In this document: piece after piece, positions 17,920 through 28,866 of the stretch
Layout of the letters: each line of letters opens with the position of its first letter
Position numbering within the stretch: the stretch's first letter is position 1
Assembly (NCBI GenBank): GCA_963762525.1
Contig: CAVXKT010000004.1
Span: 1 to 64,000 of the forward strand
DNA length: 64,000 nucleotides
DNA from: DATFDN01 sp963762525
GTDB lineage: Bacteria; Pseudomonadota; Alphaproteobacteria; Acetobacterales; Acetobacteraceae
Direction of reading: 5' to 3'
The notes under the pieces: model-generated
What the model was told of the DNA's origin: nothing
The model's database searches: none
Seen by the model: only the letters and a program-made list of their open reading frames with translations
Translations under genes and position numbers: made by a program

Positions 17920-20900
17920 ACATCTCGGCGCCCTTCATCGCCCGCCCGATCGCCACCTGGCTGCTGGCGATCGCGATCCTGCTCGCCGGCGGGCTCGGCT
18001 ATCGGGCGCTGCCCGTCTCGGCGCTGCCGCAGGTGGACTTTCCGACCATCGAGGTGACGACGCAGCTTCCCGGCGCCAGCCCGGAGACGATCGCGACCCT
18101 GATCACGGCGTCGCTGGAACGCCAGTTCGGGCAGATCCCGGGGATCGACACCATGACCTCGGCATCGCGCCGAGGGGACCAGCCAGATCACGCTGCAATT
18201 CCAGCTCAGCCGCAGCCTCGATTCGGCGGCCCAGGACGTGCAGGCGGCGATCAACGCCGCCGCCGGGACGTTGCCGACCACGCTTCCCTACCCGCCGATC
18301 TATTCCAAGGTGAACCCGGCCGATGCGCCGGTCCTGACCCTGGCGCTGACCTCGGATGCGCTGCCGATCGCCAAGCGTGGGCGACGCCGCCGACACCGTC
18401 CTGCAACCGAAGCTCGCGCAGATCGACGGCGTCGGCAAGGTGACGGTGGAGGGCGGCATTCGCCCCGCGGTGCGGGTGCGCGTCGATCCCGCCCGCCTCG
18501 CCGCCTACGGGCTGTCGATGGAGGACGTGCGGACCGCGGTCGCGGCGGCCAACACCAACGGCGCCAAGGGCGGCTTCGACGGCCCCCGGCAGGCGGTCGC
18601 CGTCGGCGCCAACGACCAGCTCGTCGATCCGCCGACCAGTACCGCGAATCTGGTGCTCGCCTGGCGCAACAGCGCGCCGGTGCGGCTGTCGGCGGTGGGG
18701 CGGGTGATCGACGGCCTGGAGAACGACCGCGTCGGGGCGTGGTATTTCCACGACGGCAAGCCGGAGCCGGCGGCGGTGCTCGACATCCAGCGCCAGCCCG
18801 GCGCCAACATCGTGCAGACCGTGGACCGCATCAAGCAGTCGCTGCCGATGCTGGAGCGCGCCATGCCGGCCGGCATCAAGCTGCAGCATCGTGACCGACC
18901 GCACCGAGAGCATCCGCGCCTCGGTGCGCGAGGTGCAGATCACGCTGATCATGGCGGTCGCTGCTGGTGGTGCTGGTGATCTTCGCCTTCCTGCGCTCGG
19001 TGCGCGCCACCTTCATCCCGGCGATCGCGCTGCCGCTGTCGCTGATCGGCACGTTCGGGGTGATGGATCTGCTCGGCTACAGCCTCGACAATCTCTCGTT
19101 GATGGCGCTGGTGGTCGCCACCGGCTTCGTGGTGGACGACGCGATCGTCATGATCGAGAACGTGGTCCGCTACATCGAAGCGGGGATGAACCCGATGGCG
19201 GCGGCCTTTCGCGGCGCCGGGCAGATCGGCTTCACCATCGTCTCGCTCACCGTCTCGCTGATCGCGGTGTTCATTCCGCTGCTCTTCATGTCCGGCGTCG
19301 TCGGACGGCTGTTCAGCGAGTTCGCGGTGACGCTGTCGATCGCGGTCGTGGTCTCGGCGGTGATCTCGCTCACGCTCACGCCGATGCTGTGCGGGCGGCT
19401 GCTGCGCCCGCGCGAGGAGCATCCGGAGGGCGGCTCGCGCGCGCGCTGGAAGCCGGGTTCGAGGCGATGCTGGCGCGGCTACCGGCGCACGCTCGGATGG
19501 GCGCTGGCGCGGCAAACCCTGGTGCTGGCGATCGCGGTCGCCACCCTGGCCGGCACCGTCGGGCTCTACATCGTCGTGCCCAAGGGCTTCCTGCCGCAGC
19601 AGGACACCGGGACCATCGTCGCCGTCACCGAGGGCGGCGCAGAGCGTCTCGATCCCGCGAGCTGATCGCGCTGCAGAACCGGGCCGCCGAACGCATCCGC
19701 GCCGATCGCGGCGGTGACGGGCGTCGTCTCCTTCGTCGGCGCCGGCACCATCAACGCGACGCCGAACGCCGGCCGGCTCACGATCACGCTGCAGCCCGCT
19801 CGGGCAGCGCGACGGCGTCGACGCGGTGATCCGGCCGGCTGCGCGCCGATGTGGACGCGATTCCGGGCCTCACCGCATGGTTCCAGCCGGTGCAGGACAT
19901 GACGCTCGGCTCGCGGGTCAGCCGCACCGCCTACCAATACACGCTGGTGGACACCGACCGCGACCGAGCTGGCGGCCTGGACGCCGCGCCTGCTCGCCGC
20001 GCTGCGCGCGCTCGCCGGCGCTGGAGGACGTCGCCTCCGACCAGCAGGATGACGGCTTCAAGACGCAGATCACGGTGGATCGTCAGGCGGCGATGCGGCT
20101 CGGCGTCACCATGCAGGCGGTCGAGGACACGCTCTACGACGCGTTCGGCCAGCGGCAGATCTCGACGATCTTCGGCCAGGCCAACCAGTATCGCGTGATC
20201 CTGGAGACCGGACCGGCCTGGCAGGCCGACCCGGCGACGCTGGGCCTGTTGCGCGTGCCGGGGACCAATGCGGCGCAGATGCCGGCGGCCGAGCGGCCGG
20301 CGGCGCAGGTGCCGTCGCCGCAGCTGCCGACGCCGCAGGTGCCGCTGTCGCAGATCGGCGCGCATCACGCGGACCACGGCGCCGCTGGTGGTGACGCATG
20401 AGGAGCAGTTCCCGTCGGCCACGATCAGCTTCGACACCGCGCCCGGCTATTCGCTCGGCGACGCGGTCGATGCGGTGCACCAGGCCGAGGCGGCGATCGG
20501 GATGCCGGCGACGATCTCCGGCAGCTTCGCCGGCGACGCCGCCGAGTTCCAGCGTTCGCTGGCCGCCGAGCCGTGGCTGATCCTGGCCTCGCTGGTGGTG
20601 ATCTACATCGTGCTGGGGGTGCTGTACGAGAGCTGGATTCATCCGGTGACGATCCTCTCCACGCTGCCCTCGGCCGGGCATCGGCGCGCTGCTCGCGCTG
20701 ATGCTGTGCGGCACCGATCTCTCGCTGGTGGCGCTGGTCGGCGTGGTGCTGCTGATGGGCATCGTGAAGAAGAACGCGATCATGATGATCGACTTCGCGA
20801 TCGAGGCCGAGCGGGCGCGCGGCCTGCCGCCGCGGCGGCGATCGAGGAAGCGTGCCTGCTGCGCTTCCGCCCGATCATGATGACGACGATGGCGGCACTG

Positions 20901-21208
20901 CTCGGCGCGGTGCCGCTGGTGCTGAGCGCGGCGCCGGGTCGGAGCTGCGCTGGCCGCTGGGGGTGACGATCATCGGCGGGCTGCTGCTGTCGCAGTTGCT
21001 GACGCTCTACACGACGCCGGTGATCTATCTGGCGTTCGAGCGGCTGCGCGCGCGCTTCGGCCGGCGCCGCGGTGGCGGCGGCGGAGTGATGGCGGATCGA
21101 TGCCCGGCTTCATCCGTCATTGCGAGCCGCTCGCGCAAGCGGCGGCGCGGCAGTCCAGGCGTGAGGACGGAGCGGTCCGCCTGGCTCCCGCTTGCGGGCG
21201 GGCAATGA
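17916..21208 (+). CDS. mdtB: RND multidrug efflux permease, MdtB-like (many frame breaks)
   Basis: The GTG at 17916 begins VNISAPFIARPIATW, the MdtB/MdtC N terminus. The family core is present in order but over many frames (breaks near 18170, 18380, 18890, 18960, 19440, 19650, 19800, 19970, 20370, 20685, 20935). The proton-relay segment GFVVDDAIVMIENVVRYIE, IVVPKGFLPQQDTGTIV, GVLYESWIHPVTILSTLPSAG and GVVLLMGIVKKNAIMMIDFA are all seen. Full length would be about 1050 residues. A Pro/Gln-rich insertion at about 20280-20355 (PSPQLPTPQVPLSQ) is unusual for the periplasmic loop. The natural stop is probably near 21089; the open frame continues into a palindromic repeat. Confidence 0.85.
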
Positions 21209-21210
21209 CG
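21115..21210. repeat. Dispersed palindromic repeat, family A, copy 2
   Basis: CGTCATTGCGAGCCGC opens and GGCAATGACG closes this copy, with CAGTCCAGGCG and CCGCCTGGCTCCCGCTTGCG inside. It is the most diverged of the three copies (1-99, 45608-45703). It sits in the short gap between the two RND pump genes, within one operon. A hairpin there could shift the ratio of the two pump subunits, or be neutral. Confidence 0.75.
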
Positions 21211-21236
21211 ACGAGGGAAGCGACCGAACCGAGCAG

Positions 21237-24200
21237 ATGAACATCTCGGCTGCCCTTTATTCGCCCGGCCGGTGGCCACGACGCTGCTCGCGATCGGCAT
21301 CCTGCTGTCGGGGTTCGTCGCCTATCGCTTCCTGCCGGTGGCGGCGCTGCCGAGCGTCGATATTCCGACCATCGTGGTGATCGCCCAGCGTCCCGGCGCC
21401 GATCCCGAGACGATGGCGAACTCGGTCGCGGCGCCGCTGGAGCGGCGGCTCGGCGAGATCGCCGGCGTGACCGAGATCACCTCGATGAACTCCGTCGGCG
21501 CCACCTCGATCATCGTGCAGTTCGACATCGACCGCGACATCAACGGCGCCGCGCACGACGTGCAGGCGGCGATCAACGCCGCGATCACCGACCTGCCGTC
21601 GGACATGCCGACACGGCCCTTCTACCGCAAGTTCAATCCGGCCGACGCGCCGATCATGACCATCGCGCTGTCGTCCGACACGCTGGCCGTGCGCGAGATC
21701 TACGATGCCGCCGACACGGTGCTCGGCGCAACGCCTGTCGCAGGTCGAGGGCGTCTCCAACGTCACTGTCAACGGCGCCGAGAAGCCGGCGGTGCGGGTC
21801 GATCTCGACCCGGTGCGTCTCGCCGCCGCCGGGCTTGCCGGCGCAGAGACGTGGTGACCGCGGTGAAGGCGCCAATGTCACCGAGCCGACGGGAGGGTTT
21901 CAGGGGCCGGCGCAGGCCGAGACGATCGGCGTCAACGGCCAGATCAGCCGCGCCGACCAGTATCGCCAGCTGGTGCTGAAGGCCGGCAACGGCGCCGTGC
22001 TGCGGCTGTCGGACGTCGCGACCGTCTATGACGGCGTCGCCAACACCCGCCTCGCCGCCTGGGACGGCAAGCAGCCGGCGATCCTGCTCACCATCACCAA
22101 GGAGGCGGGCGCCAACGTCATCGAGACGGTGGATCGGGTGCGCGCGCTGCTGCCGCAGCTGCGGGCGTGGATGCCGGCCGGGATCAAGATGACGGTGATC
22201 CAGGACCGCACCGCGACCATCCGCGCCTGCGTGGACGACGTGCAGTATCACGTTGGCGTCACGATCGCGCTCGTGCTGCTGGTGGTGCTGCTGTTCATGC
22301 GCCGGCTGGTGCCCACCGTGGCCGCCGCCGTCACCGTGCCGCTGTCGATCTGCGGCACGCTCGCCGGCATGTGGTTCATGGGCTACCTGCTCGACAATTT
22401 CTCGCTGATGGCGCTGACCATCTCGGTGGGCTTCGTGGTCGACGATGCGATCGTGATGATCGAGAACATCGTCCGCCACATCGAGCGCGGCGCTGCCGCC
22501 GATGCGGGCGGCGATCGTCGGCTCGCGCCAGATCGGCTTCACCGTGGTCTCCATCACCCTGTCGCTGGTGGCGGTGTTCATCCCGCTGATCTTCATGGGC
22601 GGCATCCTCGGGCGGCTGTTTCACGAATTCGCGATGACCCTGACCATGGCGATCGTCGTCTCGGCGGCGGTTTCGCTGACGCTGACGCCGATGATCTGCG
22701 GCCGCTGGATGCAGCGCGCCGACGCCACAGCAGGCGCCTGGGCGCGCCTCGACCGCGGGATCGAACGCGGGCTTGCCGGCGTGCATCGCTGCTTATGCGC
22801 GCTCGCTCGGCTGGTCGCTGCGCCATCAGGGTTTCATGCTGCTGGTGATGCTGGCGACGGTGGTGCTGACGGTGCGGCTCTACGGCACCGTGCCAAGGGC
22901 TTCATGCCGATCCAGGACACCGGCATCCTGATGGGCTCCACGATCGCCTCCCCCGACGTTTCGTTCAGCGCGATGGAGGCGCGGCAGCGCGCGGTGGTGA
23001 ACGTGCTGCTGGCCGACCCGGCGGTGCCTCGGTGGGCTCGCAGGTCGGCGTCTCCACCGGCTGGAGTTCGCTCAACCGCGGGCAGGTGCTGGTCGAGTCT
23101 GAAGCCGTGGCCGAGCGCGACGGCATTCCTCCGAGGCGGTGATCGCGCGGCTGCGGCCGAAGCTGGCGCGGCTGGGCGGCGTCCAGACCTTCTTGATGTT
23201 CGGCGCAGGACTTGCGCGGCGGCGGGCGCACCGGCGGTGCGCAGTACGAGTTCGCGGTGATCTGCCAGGACTTGGCCGAGCTGCGGCATTGGTCGCTGGC
23301 GCTGGAGGACAAGCTGAAGGCGACGCCGGGCATCACCGACGTGACCTCGGACCAGGACCGCGCCGGGCCGCAGGAGAACGTCGTCATCGACCGCGCCGCC
23401 GCGGCCCGGCTCGGGATCACCGCGACCGCGATCGACAATGCGCTGAACAACGCCTTCGCGCAGCGCCAGGTCTCGACCATCTATTCCGCAGCGCAACCAG
23501 TATAAGGTGGTGGTGGAGACCGATCCGGCGTTGCAGACCTCGCCGGTGATGCTGAACCGGGTCTATGTCGGCGCGAGCAACGGCACGCAAGTTCCGCTTT
23601 CGGCGATGGCGCGCTTCGAGCGCGGCGACGCGCCGCTGGCGGTGCGCCACCAGGGCCAGTTCCCGGCCGCGACGCTGAGCTTCAATCTCGCCCCCGGCAT
23701 GGCGCTCGGCGATGCCGAGGAGGCGGTCACGGAGGCGACGGCGGCGCTGCGCATGCCGCCCGAGGTGCGCACCGAGTTCGCCGGCAACGCCAAATGGCTG
23801 CAGCAGACGACGGCAACGGAGCCGGTGCTGATCGCGGCCGCGTTGATCGCGATCTACATCGTGCTCGGCGTGCTGTACGAGAGCCTGCTGCATCCGCTGA
23901 CCATCCTCTCCACCTTGCCCTCGGCCGGGCTCGGCGCGCTGCTCGCGTTGCTGATCACCGGCCAGCCGCTCGACATCATGGGTATGATCGCGATCGTCCT
24001 GCTGATGGGCATCGTCAAGAAGAACGGCATCATGCTGGTCGATTTCGCGCTGGAGGCGGAGCGCGCAGCGCGGGCTGTCGCCCGCCGAGGCGATCCACGA
24101 CGCGTGCCTGGAGCGCTTTCGGCCGATCATCATGACCACGCTCGCGGCGATGTTCGGCGCGTTGCCGCTGGCGGTGGCGTTCGGCACCGGGTCGGAGCTG

Positions 24201-24338
24201 CGCCGCCCGCTCGGCATCGCCATCGTCGGCGGGCTGATCGTCTCGCAGGTGCTGACGCTCTACACCACGCCGGCGGTCTATCTCGCGCTGGAGAGGCTGG
24301 CCGGCAAGCGACCGCCGATCGTGGTGCCCGCGGAGTGA
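21237..24338 (+). CDS. mdtC: RND multidrug efflux permease, MdtC-like (many frame breaks)
   Basis: Second RND pump subunit. ATG at 21237 gives MNISAL and, one base later in frame, RPVATTLLAIGILLSGFVAYR. The order of family segments is complete: LPSVDIPTIVVIAQRPGADP, GFVVDDAIVMIENIVRHIE, FHEFAMTLTMAIVVSAAVSL, GVLYESLLHPLTILSTLPSAG, VLLMGIVKKNGIMLVDFAL and SQVLTLYTTPAVYLALERL. Frame breaks occur near 21265, 21730, 21855, 21880, 22490, 22730-22900, 23030-23210, 23490 and 24070. Joined length is about 1030 residues. MdtB and MdtC form a heteromultimeric pump, which explains two adjacent permeases with one adaptor and one channel. Confidence 0.86.
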
Positions 24339-24369
24339 GCGACCAGCACCACCCCTCCCCCGGCTCGGG

Positions 24370-25341
24370 ATGGTGCGCATGAGAGGCGTTCCCCTTGCCA
24401 GCCTGCTCGTGCTGGCGGCGCTGGCGCTGGCGCCCCCCTTCGCCGCCGCCATCGGCCTGGGCTTCTACATCGACCTGCTGACGCGGATCGTCATCTTCGC
24501 GCTCGCCGCCCTCAGCCTCGACATCATCCTGGGCTACGGCGGGATGGTGAGCTTCGGTCATGCCGCCTTCATCGGCATCGGTGCCTACACCACCGGCATC
24601 GCGATCACGTCGGGGATCGGCAACGGCTTTGCGCATCTGGGCCTCGCCGTCGGCGCCTCGGCGATCGCCGCGCTGGTGATCGGCGCGGTGTCGCTGCGCA
24701 CCGCCGGCACCACCTTCATCATGATTACGCTCGCCTTCGCGCAGATGATCTATTTCCTGATCGAGAGCCTGAACCAATTCGGCGGCGACAACGGGCTGAA
24801 CCTGCCGGCGCACAGCGATTTCGGGGCTTGGCTCGACCTCGATGATCCGAACACCCTCTACTACGCGGCGCTGGCGGTGCTCGCGCTGGCGCTGCTCGCC
24901 GGGCACCGGCTGGTCGAATCCCGGTTCGGCATGGTGATCCGCGCCGCGCGCTCGAACGAGCGGCGGATGGCGGCGCTCGGCTTCCCGGTGTTCCGATACC
25001 GGCTGCTGGCCTTCGTCATCTCCGGCTCCGTGTGCGGCATCGCCGGGCTGCTGCTCGCCAACCAGACCGAGTTCCTCTCGCCATCGATGATGCACTGGAC
25101 CCGCTCGGGCGAGATCATGATGATGGTCATTCTCGGCGGCCGCGGAACCCTGGCGGGACCGATCCTGGGAGCCGCCATTTACCTGCTGCTTGAAGCGGGA
25201 CTTTCCGGCGCGACCGAGCACTGGCAGGCGATCCTCGGTCCGATCCTGGTCGCGGTGGTGCTGTTCGCGCGTCCCGGCCGCTTGCGGGCGCTGGCGGGGC
25301 GGCCGCGCCGGCCGATTGCCAAGGCGTCCGCCGGTGCCTGA
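24370..25341 (+). CDS. livM: Branched-chain amino acid ABC transporter permease LivM
   Basis: A 323-residue LivM-type permease with about nine hydrophobic segments. GYGGMVSFGHAAFIGIGAY (about 55-75) and VILGGRGTLAGPILGAA (about 255-270) are the family signatures. It forms the membrane channel with LivH in branched-chain amino acid or related amide uptake. It begins 31 bases after the efflux operon. No livH and no binding protein gene lie upstream, so the partner permease must be encoded elsewhere. Intact. Confidence 0.92.
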   Translation: MVRMRGVPLASLLVLAALALAPPFAAAIGLGFYIDLLTRIVIFALAALSLDIILGYGGMVSFGHAAFIGIGAYTTGIAITSGIGNGFAHLGLAVGASAIAALVIGAVSLRTAGTTFIMITLAFAQMIYFLIESLNQFGGDNGLNLPAHSDFGAWLDLDDPNTLYYAALAVLALALLAGHRLVESRFGMVIRAARSNERRMAALGFPVFRYRLLAFVISGSVCGIAGLLLANQTEFLSPSMMHWTRSGEIMMMVILGGRGTLAGPILGAAIYLLLEAGLSGATEHWQAILGPILVAVVLFARPGRLRALAGRPRRPIAKASAGA

Positions 25342-26077
25342 TCCGCTGCTGGAGACCAGCGCACTCCGCAAGCGCTTCGGCGGGCTGCTCGCGACCGACA
25401 ACGTCTCGCTCACCCTTGAGCCGGGGGAGCTGCACGCCGTCATCGGCCCCAACGGCGCCGGCAAGACGACGCTGGTCGCGCAGATCGCCGGCGAAATGGC
25501 GCCCGATGGCGGGCGCGTGCGCTTCGGCGGCGCCGACATCACCGGCGAAAAGCCGCATCGGCGGGCGGTGCGCGGGCTGATCCGCTCGTTTCAGATCACC
25601 TCGGTGTTTCCGGAATTCAGCGCGCTCGATAACGTCGCGCTGGCGGTGCAGGGCCGATCGAGCAGCTTCCGTTTCTGGCGGCCCGCGCGGCGTGACCCGG
25701 CCTTGCGTGAACCGGCGCGCGCCCGGTTGGCCGAAATAGGCTTGGCGGAGCGCGCCGACATCCCGGCGGGGATGCTCGCGCACGGCGAGCGGCGGGCGCT
25801 GGAACTGGCGATGGCGCTCGCGGCGGCGCCGCGCGCGCTGCTGTTGGACGAACCGCTGGCCGGGATGGGACCGGAGGAGAGCGCGCGCATGGTCCGCTTC
25901 CTGGCCACCCTCAAGGGCAGGCTGGCGATTCTGATGGTGGAGCACGACATGGACGCGGTGTTCGCGCTCGCCGACCGGATCACCGTCCTGGCGGCCGGGC
26001 GCGTGATCGCCTCCGGTGCGCCCGATGCGGTGCGCCGCGATGCGGCCGCGCGCGTCGCCTATCTGGGGGATGGCTGA
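25334..26077 (+). CDS. livG: Branched-chain amino acid ABC transporter ATPase LivG
   Basis: A 247-residue ATPase with Walker A GPNGAGKTT, Walker B ALLLDEPLAGM and the H-loop in MVEHDMD. The signature motif is unusual: LAHGERRALELAMAL in place of LSYGQQRRLEIA-type, still recognisable. GTG start at 25334 overlaps the livM stop by 8 bases. The first residues (PDPLLETSALRKRFGG) fit the family. Energises transport together with LivF. Confidence 0.92.
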   Translation: MPDPLLETSALRKRFGGLLATDNVSLTLEPGELHAVIGPNGAGKTTLVAQIAGEMAPDGGRVRFGGADITGEKPHRRAVRGLIRSFQITSVFPEFSALDNVALAVQGRSSSFRFWRPARRDPALREPARARLAEIGLAERADIPAGMLAHGERRALELAMALAAAPRALLLDEPLAGMGPEESARMVRFLATLKGRLAILMVEHDMDAVFALADRITVLAAGRVIASGAPDAVRRDAAARVAYLGDG

Positions 26078-26775
26078 TGCTGGCGGTCTCCGGCCTGGAG
26101 GCCGGCTATGGCGGCAGCCGCGTGCTGTTCGGGGTCGATCTGGCGGTCAACGCCGGCGAGGTGGTGACGCTGCTCGGCCGCAACGGGATGGGCAAAACCA
26201 CGACCGTGCTTGCGGTCATGGGGATCGTGCCGCCGCGCGGCGAGATTCGCCTCGACGGCGCCCGGCTGGACGGGCGCCCGCCCTACCGGATCGCGCGCGC
26301 CGGGCTCGGGCTCGTGCCCGAGGGGCGGCAGGTGTTCCCGAACCTCACGGTGCGCGAGAACCTGACCGCGACCGCGGCCAACCGGGGGGGCGCGCGCGAG
26401 CCATGGACCCTGCCGGCGATCCTCGATCTATTCCCGCTGCTGGCGGCGCGGCTATCCAGCCCGGGCGGGCTGCTCTCCGGCGGCGAGCAGCAGATGCTCG
26501 CCATCGGGCGCGCGCTGATGACCAACCCGCGGCTGCTGATCCTGGACGAGGCGACCGAGGGATTGGCGCCGATGATACGGCAGACGATCTGGCAGGCGCT
26601 GCTGCGGCTCAAGGCGCGCGGCCAGGCAATCCTGGTGATCGATAAGAACCTCGACGCGCTGACCCGCATCGCCGACCGCCACTACGTGCTGGAGAAGGGC
26701 CGGGTCGTGTGGTCGGGCAGCTCCGCCGAGCTGCACGCCGACGCCGGGGTGGCGCATCGGTATCTGGGGCTGTGA
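26077..26775 (+). CDS. livF: Branched-chain amino acid ABC transporter ATPase LivF
   Basis: A 232-residue ATPase: Walker A GRNGMGKTTT, signature LLSGGEQQMLAIGRAL and Walker B LLILDEATEGLAP, all typical of LivF. The start overlaps the livG stop (TGATG), so the three liv genes form a tight operon livM-livG-livF. The last gene of the operon; the next gene is convergent. Confidence 0.95.
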   Translation: MLAVSGLEAGYGGSRVLFGVDLAVNAGEVVTLLGRNGMGKTTTVLAVMGIVPPRGEIRLDGARLDGRPPYRIARAGLGLVPEGRQVFPNLTVRENLTATAANRGGAREPWTLPAILDLFPLLAARLSSPGGLLSGGEQQMLAIGRALMTNPRLLILDEATEGLAPMIRQTIWQALLRLKARGQAILVIDKNLDALTRIADRHYVLEKGRVVWSGSSAELHADAGVAHRYLGL

Positions 26776-26793
26776 GGACCGCAGCGGCCGGCT

Positions 26794-28050
26794 TCAGCTC
26801 GCCCGCGTGCTCGCCGAGCGCAGGCGGGGTTCGATCGCGACCGGGCGGCGCAAGTCCCCGGGCGCTTCCGGCTCGATGCCGAAATGCACCATATACGCCC
26901 GGAACCGGTCGCGCTCGGCGCCGGCGTCCAGCCCATGATCCTCGAAGCGGTAATGATGACGGCCGTAACCGCCGTTCGGGCGCTCGGCGACGAGCCGGCT
27001 CATGCGCGCCGCCGCGGCCGGGCTGAAGGGCAGATCGAAGTGCGTATAGACGCTCTCGACCGTGCTCACCGGATCGGTGATGAGGTCGAGGTAATGCACG
27101 TGGCAGATCGGCTCCGCGAACGGCGCCTCGGTGTCGGCCTCGATCATGCGCAAGGTGCCGTCGTACCAGCGTGCGCTCTCTTCGCCGCCGATCCGGCGCT
27201 TGTCGAGGCGCCGGGTAAACGGCCGGCGCAGCACCTCGGTTAGTTGAGTGAGCGACAGCAGCACCTTGACCGGATCGCGATGCACGAACACCACCCGCGC
27301 ATCCGGATAGGCGGCGCGCAATTCGCGCAGCGCGAACAGATGGTCGGGGCATTTCAGCACCCACCGCCCGGCGCCCATCTGCCGTTGCAGATGCTGCAGA
27401 AAGCGCCGATGGAAATGGTAGGCGGGCAACTGTCCGGTTTCGTCCAACCAGCGCCGATAGGAGGGCACGCGATAGGTGGTGTCGAAGCGCAAGCTGCGGA
27501 ACACGTGCGCGGTAATCTCGCAGCATTCCTGCGGCGAGGCGGCGTCGATCGGGTGCAGCGAGCGAAACTCCGGCGCCAGCTGCTCGAAGCCGCGCAGCTG
27601 CCGACCGACCCGCCTTTCGCGTCGGTCCGGCCCGGTCGGATCGGGGTACGGGTAGATGGTCTGATAGACGCGCGGCGCGCGCGTCTCAGGGTCCTCCATC
27701 AGCAAGTGATGCAGGAACGTGGTGCCGCTGCGCGGCAGGCCGGTGATGAAGATCGGCCGCTCGAGCGGTTGGGCGAGTATGTCCGGGTGCGCCGCCTCTT
27801 CGGTTTGCAACCGCCGCAGATTGCCGAGCAGCCGCGCGATCTCCCAACGCAGCGCAAATCGCCCCGCCAGGTTGAGCGCCGCCTCTCGCGCGCATGCGTC
27901 GAGCAAGCGTTCCAACGAAACGGAAACGTCGGAAATTTCGAGTGCCGCCGCCGCCGCCAGCATCGGCACGGCATCGAGGGGCCGCTTCAGCACTCCGAAG
28001 GCATCGGCCAGCGCGTCGGCCGCGCCCAGGGCGGTGGTGGCGATGGACAA
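26794..28050 (-). CDS. Sulfotransferase family protein
   Basis: A 418-residue PAPS-dependent sulfotransferase-type protein. The 5'-phosphosulfate loop is FITGLPRSGTTFLHHLL (about residues 98-114) and the 3'-phosphate region is ARVVFVHRDPVKVLLSLTQL (about 245-264). An N-terminal helical extension of about 90 residues precedes the core, as in the bacterial Sulfotransfer_3 group. TTG is the start used at 28050. The acceptor is unknown. It is convergent with livF, with an 18-base gap. Intact. Confidence 0.88.
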   Translation of the reverse strand: MSIATTALGAADALADAFGVLKRPLDAVPMLAAAAALEISDVSVSLERLLDACAREAALNLAGRFALRWEIARLLGNLRRLQTEEAAHPDILAQPLERPIFITGLPRSGTTFLHHLLMEDPETRAPRVYQTIYPYPDPTGPDRRERRVGRQLRGFEQLAPEFRSLHPIDAASPQECCEITAHVFRSLRFDTTYRVPSYRRWLDETGQLPAYHFHRRFLQHLQRQMGAGRWVLKCPDHLFALRELRAAYPDARVVFVHRDPVKVLLSLTQLTEVLRRPFTRRLDKRRIGGEESARWYDGTLRMIEADTEAPFAEPICHVHYLDLITDPVSTVESVYTHFDLPFSPAAAARMSRLVAERPNGGYGRHHYRFEDHGLDAGAERDRFRAYMVHFGIEPEAPGDLRRPVAIEPRLRSASTRAS

Positions 28051-28224
28051 GCCTCAGCCTCCGGTCAGGTACAATCAAGTCCGGCACATAGGCACGCCGG
28101 CCCGGAGCCGTCAGCGCAGCGAGCGCATCACGTTACCCGGAGTGTCCCGATTCGCAAGCCCCTCGACCAGCCGGCAACGCCGCCTATCTATAAGCTCTCG
28201 TCAAGATTTTCCGAGGGGTGCCGC

Positions 28225-28863
28225 ATGTCCGCAATGGTTCTCGGCCGGCGCGCTTTGCTGGCCGCCGCGCTGGGAGTGCCGGTGTCGATCGTCGCCGACG
28301 TCGCGCCGGCCGCGGCGGCAACCGGTCCGGCGGCGCCGATTCAACAACTCGACGAGGCGCTGCTCACGGTCATGAAGCAGGGCCGGGCGACGCCGTTCGC
28401 GCAGCGGGTGAGCGAGTTGACCCCGGCGATCGAGAATGCGCTTGATCTGCCGGCCATTCTGCGCCTCTCGGTCGGCCCGAGCTGGTCCGGACTGAGTGCG
28501 ACCGAGCAGACCCGGCTGCTTGACGTGTTCCGCCAGTACACGGTGGCCAGCTACGTGGATAATTTCAACAGCTACGACGGTCAGACCTTCACCATCGGTG
28601 CGCAAATCCGCACCCTCGCCGACGGCGCCCGGGTGGTGCAGTCGGTGATCACGCCGCGCAGCGGCACCGACAAGCATACGATCGATTACGTCATGCGCAG
28701 AGCCGCGAGCGGCGCCTGGAAGGCGAGCGACGTGCTGGCCGACGGAACCATCAGCCGGGTGGCGGTGCTGCGGTCGGACTTCGCGGCGATGCTGGCCCGC
28801 GGCGGCGCCCCGGCACTCGAGGCCAGCCTGCAAAAGAAGACGGCGGCGCTGCAAAGCAGCTGA
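28225..28863 (+). CDS. MlaC/Ttg2D-family periplasmic phospholipid-binding protein (HpnM-like)
   Basis: A 212-residue protein with an exported N terminus (LGRRALLAAALGVPVSIVA, then an AAAAT cleavage region). The MlaC fold is indicated by LSVGPSWSGLSATEQTRLL, FRQYTVASYVDNFNSYDGQ and WKASDVLADGTISRVAVLRSDF. MlaC shuttles phospholipids between membranes. HpnM, a hopanoid-locus member of this family, is an equally good match by motif. GAGGGG at 28213-28218 supports the start at 28225. No other mla genes are adjacent. Confidence 0.85.
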   Translation: MSAMVLGRRALLAAALGVPVSIVADVAPAAAATGPAAPIQQLDEALLTVMKQGRATPFAQRVSELTPAIENALDLPAILRLSVGPSWSGLSATEQTRLLDVFRQYTVASYVDNFNSYDGQTFTIGAQIRTLADGARVVQSVITPRSGTDKHTIDYVMRRAASGAWKASDVLADGTISRVAVLRSDFAAMLARGGAPALEASLQKKTAALQSS

Positions 28864-28866
28864 GCA

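Noticed and set aside
24130..25542. A 470-residue minus-strand open frame across livM
   Set aside because: Antisense shadow; livM and livG are intact on the plus strand.
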